A DNA stretch of 5,819 bases, from positions 1-5,819 of the forward strand of contig JAJRQP010000298.1 in the NCBI GenBank assembly GCA_024280195.1. The letters are read 5' to 3'. Shown here one piece after another: positions 1 to 5,042 of the stretch. The notes under the pieces are model-generated. The model did not search any database. It was given only the letters and a program-made list of their open reading frames with translations, and was not told the origin of the DNA. Origin of the DNA: Bacteroidota bacterium (GTDB lineage Bacteria > Bacteroidota > Bacteroidia > Flavobacteriales_D > Crocinitomicaceae). The first letter of the stretch is position 1, and the number at the start of each line of letters is the position of its first letter. The position numbers and the translations under genes are program-made.

Positions 1-40
1 ACAATCGGGAGGGTCGTAGGTTCGAATCCTACATTTCCCA
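1..40 (+). tRNA. 3' part of a tRNA or tRNA-like sequence, cut by the left edge
   Basis: The visible part holds the 3' strand of an anticodon stem (CGGGA), a 5-nt variable loop (GGGTC), a perfect T arm (GTAGG, loop TTCGAAT, CCTAC), a 7-nt acceptor 3' strand (ATTTCCC, 33-39) and a discriminator A at 40. The next bases are CA, not CCA, so the tail would be added after transcription, as for the tRNA-Leu further right. The 5' half lies outside the window, so neither the amino acid identity nor whether this is a complete gene can be told. The same 3' half recurs at 359-398, where the 5' half is certainly missing. This copy could therefore be either the intact donor tRNA or the tail of another nuclease unit. 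Confidence 0.55.
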
Positions 41-46
41 CAATTT

Positions 47-73
47 AAGGCTTCCAAACGGAAGCCTTTTTTT
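47..73 (+). terminator. Intrinsic terminator after tRNA-like copy 1
   Basis: A 9-bp stem (AAGGCTTCC, 47-55) with a 4-nt loop (AAAC) pairs perfectly with 60-68, and the T-run extends to 73. It lies a few bases after the tRNA-like 3' end and only 13 bp before the GIY-YIG start codon. Transcription from the tRNA side would have to read through it to reach that gene. Confidence 0.9.
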
Positions 74-86
74 ATTCAATGATTTT

Positions 87-347
87 ATGTTCTACACTTA
101 CATTTTATATTCTCAGAATATAAACTCTTACTATATTGGATACACAGGTGATGAACTTGAATCAAGATTAAAAAAACACAATTCAAATCATAAAGGATTC
201 ACTGGTCGCTCTTCTGATTGGAAAATAGTATATACTGAAAAATTCTCAAATAAATCTGAGAGCTACGCCAGAGAACGGAAAATAAAATCTTGGAAAAGTC
301 GTGAGAAAATCGAAGAATTAATTAAAAGCAACCTAAATAATCTATAG
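87..347 (+). CDS. Small GIY-YIG nuclease-family protein
   Basis: This 86-residue protein is a single GIY-YIG domain of the short YhbQ/UPF0213-like type. The first motif is the variant YTYIL (residues 3-7), and the YIG motif is complete (16-18, in YYIGYT). The expected catalytic Arg is R27 (in ESRLKKH, with H31), and the metal-binding Glu is likely E63 in YARERKIKSW. No extra DNA-binding domain is present. Family members cut DNA, either as homing or repair-type nucleases; the substrate of this one is unknown. The start at 87 follows the upstream terminator T-run by 13 bp. I see no Shine-Dalgarno sequence and no TAnnTTTG box between 1 and 86, so its expression is unclear. The TAG stop (345-347) lies at the junction with the second tRNA-like fragment and may be contributed by it. 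The flanking 79-bp repeats suggest a mobile or duplicated unit. Confidence 0.88.
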   Translation: MFYTYILYSQNINSYYIGYTGDELESRLKKHNSNHKGFTGRSSDWKIVYTEKFSNKSESYARERKIKSWKSREKIEELIKSNLNNL

Positions 348-398
348 AGCATCCCGATACAATCGGGAGGGTCGTAGGTTCGAATCCTACATTTCCCA
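345..398 (+). pseudogene. Partial tRNA-like fragment, copy 2 (3' half without 5' half)
   Basis: Starting around TAGAGC, where GAGC looks like the 3' strand of a D stem, the sequence continues as an anticodon arm. Its stem is TCCCG/CGGGA around the 7-nt loop ATACAAT. A variable loop, a T arm and the acceptor 3' strand ATTTCCC follow, with discriminator A at 398. The matching 5' acceptor strand (expected GGGAAAT) and D loop are not upstream; that space is GIY-YIG coding sequence. The loop read as a tRNA gives anticodon ACA (Cys with A34), which would be abnormal for bacteria. The arm can also fold as a longer 7-bp hairpin with a 3-nt loop. I read it as a non-functional tRNA 3' remnant fused to the end of the nuclease gene. 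Confidence 0.7.
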
Positions 399-437
399 CA
401 ATTTAAGGCTTCCAAACGGAAGCCTTTTTTTATTCAA
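359..437 (+). repeat. 79-bp direct repeat, copy 2
   Basis: Exact second copy of 1-79. With the GIY-YIG gene it defines a 358-bp period, consistent with tandem duplication of a unit made of nuclease gene, tRNA-like tail and terminator, or with insertion that regenerates the tRNA 3' half. Confidence 0.97.
405..431 (+). terminator. Intrinsic terminator after tRNA-like copy 2
   Basis: Same perfect 9-bp stem, AAAC loop and T-run as at 47-73. It probably ends transcription of the GIY-YIG gene and its tRNA-like tail, insulating the lipoprotein gene that follows. Confidence 0.9.
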
Positions 438-447
438 AATAATATTG

Positions 448-455
448 TACTTTTG
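448..455 (+). promoter_or_regulatory. Bacteroidota -7 promoter box for the lipoprotein gene
   Basis: TACTTTTG matches TAnnTTTG exactly. It lies 21 bp before the chosen ATG at 477, leaving a leader of roughly 10-15 nt. The -33 region falls in the T-run of the preceding terminator and shows no clear TTG. Confidence 0.6.
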
Positions 456-472
456 TTAGCGAACACTAACAA
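453..472. promoter_or_regulatory. Perfect inverted repeat at the lipoprotein promoter
   Basis: TTGTTAG (453-459) and CTAACAA (466-472) are perfect 7-bp inverted repeats around a 6-nt centre. They overlap the end of the -7 box and the expected transcription start, so the site could be an operator, or a small hairpin at the 5' end of the mRNA. No regulator can be assigned. Confidence 0.4.
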
Positions 473-476
473 TAAA

Positions 477-926
477 ATGATGACATTATTAAAATATACC
501 TTTTCATTCTTACTAATTATTGCATTCACCTCTTGCGAGAACAATACTAGCAATGAAGAAACACCAACTGAGCAGACTGAAGTAATTACTAATCCACATG
601 GAATTGTTTTGCTCGACAACGAAAAATGGCAAGTTGCACCAGACATGATGAGTATAATTCAAGTTTTTGCTACTGACGTACTAGAATTCAACGGAACTAC
701 TGAGGAAGAGTACAAAGCATTATCAGAAAGGCTAACAGAAAGTTTAAATGAGTTAACCTCTAATTGCACAATGAAAGGACAAGCACATGATGAATTGCAT
801 AAATGGCTATTACCATTTCTTGACACAAGTCGCTCTTTTGCAAAAGACACCGAGTTATCTCAAATGGAATCTTCTGTTAAAACACTTAAAGAAGAGATTG
901 TAGTTTTTAGTGAGTTTTTTGAATGA
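477..926 (+). CDS. Small lipoprotein of unknown function
   Basis: I place the start at ATG 477 (an alternative ATG is at 480), giving 149 residues. The frame is also open from a TTG at 453, but that codon lies inside the -7 box. The N-terminus is a lipoprotein signal peptide: K6, a hydrophobic core (SFLLIIAF) and a lipobox-like FTSC with Cys20. A Ser/Thr/Glu-rich linker (about 21-38) follows, so the protein should be anchored to a membrane on the periplasmic side or at the surface. The remainder is mostly helical. It includes a segment with C97, M99, H104 and H108 (NCTMKGQAHDELHKW), a spacing that could bind a metal or haem; this is inference only. I do not recognise the family. The gene appears monocistronic, with 144 bp before the next gene and no clear terminator. 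Confidence 0.82.
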   Translation: MMTLLKYTFSFLLIIAFTSCENNTSNEETPTEQTEVITNPHGIVLLDNEKWQVAPDMMSIIQVFATDVLEFNGTTEEEYKALSERLTESLNELTSNCTMKGQAHDELHKWLLPFLDTSRSFAKDTELSQMESSVKTLKEEIVVFSEFFE

Positions 927-1043
927 TTATAAGTTTCTATTACGGTTAATTTCTGGCAAGAAGGTTTCATAAGTAATAATTACCGTTTATCTTAGAATTC
1001 GTTCATTGCATACTCTTCGAGCATTCTTATCGAATAGAATCAC

Positions 1044-1051
1044 TATCTTTA
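1044..1051 (+). promoter_or_regulatory. Possible -7 box for the ABC transporter operon
   Basis: TATCTTTA differs from TAnnTTTG only in its last base and lies 19 bp before the natA start. No convincing -33 element is visible. The rest of 927-1070 shows no gene, RNA or strong hairpin; TTCGA and TCGAA near 1017-1034 form only a weak 5-bp inverted repeat. Confidence 0.3.
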
Positions 1052-1070
1052 GTTTTCAAATAAAGAAGCT

Positions 1071-1847
1071 ATGATTGAAATTCAAAATCTTCGCAAGGAG
1101 TTTGTTCTATCGAAACAACAACGAAAAGAATTAAACACAAAAGATTCTATTGCTACGGCAGTAGATGGAATTGACTTTACCTGTAAACCTGGTCGAGTTT
1201 TTTCTCTATTAGGTCCTAATGGTGCTGGAAAAACGACCACCTTGAGAATGATTTCAACCATTTTTAAACCGACTGCTGGCTCTATTAAAATTGATGGAAT
1301 TGATGCGATTGCTAATCCTCGTGAGGCCCGAAAAAAAATAGGCTTTCTGACTGGCTCCACAGGTCTCTATGCTAGGTTGACTCCAAACGAAGTCATCAAA
1401 TACTTCGCTGATTTATACGAAGTTCCAAAGGATAAATTTGAAGAACGCAAAGAATCTCTTTATACACTTTTAGACATGCACGATTTTCAAGGAAAGAGAA
1501 TCGGAAAACTTTCTACGGGGATGAAACAAAAAGTTTCTATTTGCAGAACAATGATTCACGACCCAGAAGTAGTAGTCTTTGATGAACCAACAAGTGGTTT
1601 AGATGTGATTACTGCAGAGAATATCATCGAATTAATTAGAAGTTGTAAGAATGAAGGAAAAACAGTGATTTTCTCCAGTCACATTATGAGTGAAGTTGAT
1701 TTACTCTGTGATGACCTCGCAATTATCCACAAAGGAAAGATGCTTTTTAATGGAGAGATGTCAGACTTCAAATCACAAATGCAAACAGACAATCTAACTG
1801 CGGAATTCATCAGAATTGTTAAATCTAATACCCCAATCGAATCATGA
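1071..1847 (+). CDS. natA: ABC transporter ATP-binding protein, NatA type
   Basis: This 258-residue nucleotide-binding subunit energises the permease encoded next to it. It shows Walker A GPNGAGKTT (48-56), a signature loop LSTGMKQK (147-154, a variant of LSGGQ), Walker B VVVFDEPT (167-174), D-loop SGLD (175-178) and H-loop His204 in SSH. The Q-loop region reads GFLTGSTGLY (91-100) and lacks the usual Gln, a variation I associate with NatA-like exporters. An insertion of about 12 residues (KQQRKELNTKDS) lies between the first strand and the A-loop region. Length fits the family. NatA/NatB was described as a Na+ exporter in Bacillus, but ABC-2 exporters of this shape carry many substrates, so sodium is not established here. 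AAAGAAG upstream is a weak ribosome-binding site. The stop overlaps the next start by 4 nt (ATGA). Confidence 0.92.
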   Translation: MIEIQNLRKEFVLSKQQRKELNTKDSIATAVDGIDFTCKPGRVFSLLGPNGAGKTTTLRMISTIFKPTAGSIKIDGIDAIANPREARKKIGFLTGSTGLYARLTPNEVIKYFADLYEVPKDKFEERKESLYTLLDMHDFQGKRIGKLSTGMKQKVSICRTMIHDPEVVVFDEPTSGLDVITAENIIELIRSCKNEGKTVIFSSHIMSEVDLLCDDLAIIHKGKMLFNGEMSDFKSQMQTDNLTAEFIRIVKSNTPIES

Positions 1848-3034
1848 TATTTACAATTTTCAAAAAAGAATTAAAAGATACTTTACGTGATAAACGTACG
1901 TTAATGATGATGCTGGTGATTCCGGTGTTGATTTTCCCTGTCATTCTCAATGTATTTGTCGGTATTTCCTCATCGTTTCAGGAGGAAGCTGCTCAGAAAG
2001 AACTCAAGATTGGTTTTGTTGGAGAAGATAACAACTACTTTTTGGAGCAACTAAAGAGTTTGCCTGAAAGTATGGGCAAAAAGAAAATCATAGTCTACAA
2101 AGACTCTGTTTCATTGAAAGCAGACATTAAAATAGATTCCATTCAAATTGGAATGTTTACAGCGAATAATTTTTCTAGTTCTTTGGAGAATAAGAAACCT
2201 GCAAAACTCACTGTGTTTTACAATGCAACGGATGTCGGAGTGAAGAAAAGAGCAGAAACTTACGTTAAAACAATCGAAGACATTGCTTTGCAAGAAAGAT
2301 ACATCGACCTAAATTTAGATGTTGCCCAATTAACTCCGATTGAGACTAGTTATTCAAACACTGCATCTGACAAAGAAATGATTGGAAAACTCGCAGGTGG
2401 AATTTTACCTTATATTTTTATTGCGTTTGGATTCTTAGGTTGCATGTATCCTGCAATTGATTTATTTACAGGAGAAAAAGAAAGAGGAACCATTGAAACA
2501 TTATTAACAACCCCTGTAGCAAGATGGCAAATTCTATTCGGTAAAATGGGAGTAGTTGTTCTTTCAGGATTACTAGCTGCATCTGCTGCTTTACTTGGTT
2601 TATTCTTTTCTATCGAAGTAATGGATATTGTGGAGAATGAAGAATTACTCAACGTAGTTCACGGAATATTGAACTTCAAATTCATTCTATTACTTTTCTT
2701 ATTGCTTTTACCGCTTACCGTTTTCTTTGCAGGTATAATGATTCCAATAGCAGTGTATGCGAAAAGTTTCAAAGAGGCGCAAAGTATCATTACCCCGATT
2801 AATTTACTCGTTGTTTTACCAGCAATGATTGGATTCTTTCCTGGAATTAAATTAACGATGATAACAGCCATGATCCCTGTGGTAAATATTGTGCTTTCAA
2901 CCAAGGAATTAATTGCAGGAACATTGGATTACTCACTTCTTGGCGTAAGTTTTGCCGTCATGATTCTGATTGCAGTAATTGCCGTTTTCGTCTCTTACAA
3001 GCAGTTCGATAAAGAAACAAATGTTGTAACTTAA
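1844..3034 (+). CDS. natB: ABC-2 type transporter permease, NatB type
   Basis: This 396-residue membrane subunit is the partner of the preceding ATPase. A short cytoplasmic N-terminus (KKELKDTLRDKRTL) leads into a first membrane segment at about 21-42. A large soluble domain follows (about 45-180), as is typical of NatB-like permeases. Further hydrophobic segments lie near 185-207, 233-256, 279-305, 315-333, 338-352 and 364-385. The cytoplasmic motif GEKERGTIETLLTTPV (210-225) after the second segment is the characteristic ABC-2 coupling region that contacts the ATPase. Start codon and upstream stop share the ATGA overlap, so translation is probably coupled. The complex sits in the inner membrane and should work as an exporter; the substrate is not shown by sequence. 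No truncation or frameshift is seen. Confidence 0.92.
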   Translation: MIFTIFKKELKDTLRDKRTLMMMLVIPVLIFPVILNVFVGISSSFQEEAAQKELKIGFVGEDNNYFLEQLKSLPESMGKKKIIVYKDSVSLKADIKIDSIQIGMFTANNFSSSLENKKPAKLTVFYNATDVGVKKRAETYVKTIEDIALQERYIDLNLDVAQLTPIETSYSNTASDKEMIGKLAGGILPYIFIAFGFLGCMYPAIDLFTGEKERGTIETLLTTPVARWQILFGKMGVVVLSGLLAASAALLGLFFSIEVMDIVENEELLNVVHGILNFKFILLLFLLLLPLTVFFAGIMIPIAVYAKSFKEAQSIITPINLLVVLPAMIGFFPGIKLTMITAMIPVVNIVLSTKELIAGTLDYSLLGVSFAVMILIAVIAVFVSYKQFDKETNVVT

Positions 3035-3038
3035 TTCT

Positions 3039-3521
3039 ATGAAATCCGTTTTTATTCTCTTACTCAGTTTATTACCTATTTTAAGTTTCGGGCAGCGCTT
3101 GTCAACTACTTTCAACGATGACTATTCTCGCTGGAGATTTGATGGGGTGACAATAAACACTGTTTTTTCAGGCAATATTAATAGTTGGAATGCTGACGGG
3201 ATTCGAATTAGAACTACTTTCAATGATGATTGGGATAGATGGCAAGTTGGCAACGACATCACCATACGGACAATCTTCAACAATGATTATGATTCTTGGG
3301 AAATAGTAGGAGAAGGGAAAACAATTCGTGTCAAAACAACATTCAATAATGACTTTGAAAGATGGGAGATTTCTGGTGATGCAGATGGTAGAATGAGTAC
3401 CATTTTTATGAAAGATTTTAGCAGATGGAATATTGATGTTGACTTTGCAGATATTTCGGAGGATATGAAAATGGCTGTTCTATTTATTGCAGTATTTACA
3501 GCTAGTCTAGTTCATCAATAA
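3039..3521 (+). CDS. Secreted protein of six T-x-F-x6-W repeats
   Basis: This 160-residue protein has a signal peptide (1-19, ending LSFGQ). It is followed by six imperfect tandem repeats of 18-22 residues that fill about 21-133. Every repeat has T-x-F-x6-W with constant spacing: F25/W32, F43/W50, F61/W68, F80/W87, F102/W109 and F123/W130. Most read like TTFNDDYSRW followed by alternating hydrophobic residues, which suggests short beta-strands or hairpins joined by Asp/Asn turns. The C-terminus (about 143-158) is hydrophobic and could be a membrane anchor. I do not recognise the family. It begins 4 nt after the natB stop, so it is very likely in the same operon. It could be a periplasmic accessory, the cargo or a surface protein; no enzymatic motif is visible. 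It is not a known ABC subunit type. Confidence 0.85.
   Translation: MKSVFILLLSLLPILSFGQRLSTTFNDDYSRWRFDGVTINTVFSGNINSWNADGIRIRTTFNDDWDRWQVGNDITIRTIFNNDYDSWEIVGEGKTIRVKTTFNNDFERWEISGDADGRMSTIFMKDFSRWNIDVDFADISEDMKMAVLFIAVFTASLVHQ
3099..3437 (+). repeat. Coding tandem repeat, six degenerate units of 54-66 bp
   Basis: The six protein repeats are visible in DNA as recurring stretches such as TTCAACGATGACTA, TTCAATGATGATTG and TTCAATAATGACTT. The distances between the repeat phenylalanines are 18, 18, 19, 22 and 21 codons. Unit 2 is the most diverged, with SGNINS in place of NDDYSR. All unit lengths are multiples of three. Confidence 0.85.
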
Positions 3522-3542
3522 ATAGGGCTTTCAACAGAGAAT

Positions 3543-3560
3543 AAAGAGTGACTCTTTTTT
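3543..3560 (+). terminator. Weak intrinsic terminator after the ABC operon
   Basis: AAAGAG (3543-3548) pairs with CTCTTT (3552-3557) around a TGA loop, and the T-run continues to 3560. The stem is short and AT-rich, so efficiency is uncertain, but the position 21 bp after the last stop codon suits an operon end. Confidence 0.45.
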
Positions 3561-3582
3561 AATGTCAATTCAAAGAAACAAT

Positions 3583-3590
3583 TATCTTTG
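3583..3590 (+). promoter_or_regulatory. Bacteroidota -7 promoter box for tRNA-Leu
   Basis: TATCTTTG is an exact TAnnTTTG match and ends 8 bp before the tRNA 5' end, so transcription would start almost at the mature end. No clear -33 TTG is visible. Confidence 0.7.
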
Positions 3591-3598
3591 CATCAAAT

Positions 3599-3680
3599 AC
3601 CCGGGTGGCGGAATTGGTAGACGCGCACGCTTGAGGGGCGTGTGTCTTAGGACGTGGGAGTTCGACTCTCCTCCCGGGTA
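3599..3680 (+). tRNA. tRNA-Leu (anticodon GAG)
   Basis: The full cloverleaf is visible. The 7-bp acceptor stem is ACCCGGG (3599-3605) with CCCGGGT (3673-3679). The D arm contains GAATTGGTAGACGC. The anticodon stem CACGC/GCGTG encloses loop TTGAGGG with anticodon GAG at 3633-3635. The long variable arm (GTC/GAC stem) is typical of class II tRNAs. The T arm is GGGAG, TTCGACT, CTCCT. The discriminator is A3680, as expected for Leu. It is followed by CATAA, so CCA is not encoded and must be added by the CCA-adding enzyme. It reads CUU/CUC codons. Confidence 0.96.
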
Positions 3681-3683
3681 CAT

Positions 3684-3723
3684 AAAGCCCTCTGAAACAT
3701 TCGATTTCAGAGGGCTTTGTTTT
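3684..3723. terminator. Strong terminator after tRNA-Leu, possibly bidirectional
   Basis: A perfect 14-bp stem, AAAGCCCTCTGAAA (3684-3697) with 3705-3718, has a 7-nt loop and is followed by GTTTT. The A-run on the left side of the stem means it could also stop transcription arriving on the minus strand. Confidence 0.92.
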
Positions 3724-3932
3724 ACTTCAATTATTTTAATGATTACAACTTCCTATTTCATCTCCCGTTTGAGATATTGCCATTTAACGACTTCTTGGTA
3801 GTTAACCAGTTTTCGCCTTCTGTATGAGCATCAATAAACACTTTACCGAAAGTAAAATATAACACCTAATATCACCTACAAATTCAATATTGTGTATTTT
3901 TAACGAAGAATGTTTACTTAAGAAAACCAAAA
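3724..3932. other. Stretch without a clear gene between tRNA-Leu and the regulator
   Basis: No intact gene is visible. On the minus strand two short overlapping frames look protein-like. One contains GKVFIDAHTEGENW (frame 3865-3758) and the other ends QEVVKWQYLKREMK before a stop at 3755-3753. They could be the two sides of a frameshifted gene end, but upstream stops leave only 24-35 codons. A TATTTTTA (3895-3902), 30 bp before the regulator start, is a poor -7 candidate for that gene. Confidence 0.4.
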
Positions 3933-4940
3933 ATGAGAATCAACCATCAAGAAACTATCTTCTCTATTATTCAAAAAAGAACTAATAAAAGTGACTCTCT
4001 AGGAAATGTTGTGGGAGAAATCCTAAGTATAAGCCAAGATGCTGTATATAGAAGATATCGTGGCGAAACACAATTAACAATATTTGAATTAGAAAAACTG
4101 TGTGGACATTTCAATATTTCACTGGATGCTCTTTTTGGACTCAATAAAAACATGGTGCTCTTTGATTTTAAACCGTTAGAGAATTATGAGTTTAGTATGG
4201 ACGTTTATCTGCAAGGACTTCTTGACAACATCAAACATCTAAAGAAATTAAAAAATTCAGAATTAATTATCACGGTCAATAATACTCCCTTGCTCCAATT
4301 ATTAAACTATCCGCATTTGGTAAGATTCAAATTGTTCTTTTGGGCAAAAACATATTTACGGCTCAAAGAATATGAGAATGTCAACTTTGAGTATGAAAAA
4401 ATATCGCCCAAAACATTTGAAATCGGATTTGAAACACTAAAAATTTATAATACCATACCTTCTAAAGAAATTTTCGATATCGATCTTCTTAGAGGTTTTG
4501 CACGAGAAATTTATTACTATTATAATTCTCGATTGATAACTGATCCAAACTATGCGCTTTATCTACTAGAAGTACTCGATCGTTTTGTTGATCACCTTAA
4601 AGCACAAGCAGAAGCAGGAAAGAAGTTTGTTTCCAAATCTGAAGCTCCTGCGAATGGTAATGAATTCGAAATGTACTACAACGAAGCCAATAACGGAAAT
4701 GGTTCAATTTACTATCAATCTGAGAATGAAAAAGGACTTTTTATCACGCACAACATGCTGAATTACGTTCACACATCAGATGAAACATATCTTGATGATA
4801 GTTATCAAGTACTAAAGAAGCAACTCGCCAATTCAAGCGTGATAAGTTCTTCCAATGAAAAAGAACGCAATAACTTCTTCTTTAAAATAAAGACAACTAT
4901 CAATAATATTCGAAAAAAAATAGAAGCTGACCTAGATTAA
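3933..4940 (+). CDS. Helix-turn-helix transcriptional regulator with large helical C-terminal domain
   Basis: This 335-residue protein has an N-terminal XRE-like helix-turn-helix at about 22-68. LGNVVGEILSIS leads to a recognition helix near QDAVYRRYRGE (35-45), and LTIFELEKLCGHFNISLDALFG completes the bundle. Residues 72-335 form a Leu-, Tyr- and Phe-rich, mainly alpha-helical region. No recognisable enzyme or ligand-binding motif and no membrane segment is seen, so it should be a cytoplasmic DNA-binding protein. Regulators of this layout are common in Bacteroidota, but I cannot name a target. The leader is A-rich (AAAACCAAAA) without Shine-Dalgarno. The gene stands alone, and its best candidate target from context is the promoter of the next gene, which carries an inverted repeat. 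The regulatory link is inference. Confidence 0.82.
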   Translation: MRINHQETIFSIIQKRTNKSDSLGNVVGEILSISQDAVYRRYRGETQLTIFELEKLCGHFNISLDALFGLNKNMVLFDFKPLENYEFSMDVYLQGLLDNIKHLKKLKNSELIITVNNTPLLQLLNYPHLVRFKLFFWAKTYLRLKEYENVNFEYEKISPKTFEIGFETLKIYNTIPSKEIFDIDLLRGFAREIYYYYNSRLITDPNYALYLLEVLDRFVDHLKAQAEAGKKFVSKSEAPANGNEFEMYYNEANNGNGSIYYQSENEKGLFITHNMLNYVHTSDETYLDDSYQVLKKQLANSSVISSSNEKERNNFFFKIKTTINNIRKKIEADLD

Positions 4941-5012
4941 TTCATTTGTGATATACGCAACTGCAATATTCTCTGTAGTGTAATTCAGTTATCGGAACAG
5001 AAATAATGACCC

Positions 5013-5020
5013 TACATTTG
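5013..5020 (+). promoter_or_regulatory. Bacteroidota -7 promoter box for the CsgG-like gene
   Basis: TACATTTG is an exact TAnnTTTG match, 22 bp before the start codon at 5043. No clear -33 TTG is visible upstream. The region 4941-5012 shows no other feature and no strong terminator for the regulator gene. Confidence 0.6.
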
Positions 5021-5036
5021 ACCTAAACAAAATGTA
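5013..5036. promoter_or_regulatory. Inverted repeat overlapping the -7 box, possible operator
   Basis: TACATTT (5013-5019) and AAATGTA (5030-5036) are perfect 7-bp inverted repeats with a 10-nt centre. They span the -7 box and the expected transcription start. A dimeric repressor bound here would block transcription; the helix-turn-helix protein encoded just upstream is a natural candidate, but nothing proves it. Confidence 0.35.
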
Positions 5037-5042
5037 AATGTC

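Larger units (their letters stand above)
1..79 (+). repeat. 79-bp direct repeat, copy 1
   Basis: This sequence is identical over 79 of 79 bases to 359-437 (offset 358). It covers the tRNA-like 3' half, a short spacer and the intrinsic terminator. Identity stops at base 80 (T here, A at 438). On the left it reaches the window edge, so the true repeat may be longer. The two copies flank the GIY-YIG gene. Confidence 0.97.

Noticed and set aside
1..437. CRISPR array or rRNA remnant as explanation of the 79-bp repeat
   Set aside because: Only two copies 358 bp apart are present, with a gene between them, and the repeat folds as a tRNA T arm plus a terminator.
453..476. TTG start giving a 157-residue form of the lipoprotein
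   Set aside because: The TTG is part of the -7 box, and starting there would add eight polar residues before a normal lipoprotein signal peptide that begins at ATG 477.
927..1043. Terminator or small RNA after the lipoprotein gene
   Set aside because: Only weak, interrupted pairings (such as TTACGGT with ATTACCGT) are present, with no T-run after them.
1082..1360. 92-codon minus-strand frame inside natA
   Set aside because: It is antisense to the conserved Walker A region; the composition is that of a shadow of the real gene.
2410..2904. Two minus-strand frames of about 80 codons inside natB
   Set aside because: They are antisense to membrane-segment coding sequence with no start signals or domain features of their own.
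3562..3801. 79-codon plus-strand frame spanning tRNA-Leu
   Set aside because: It runs through the tRNA and its terminator, and the translation is low-complexity nonsense relative to any protein family.
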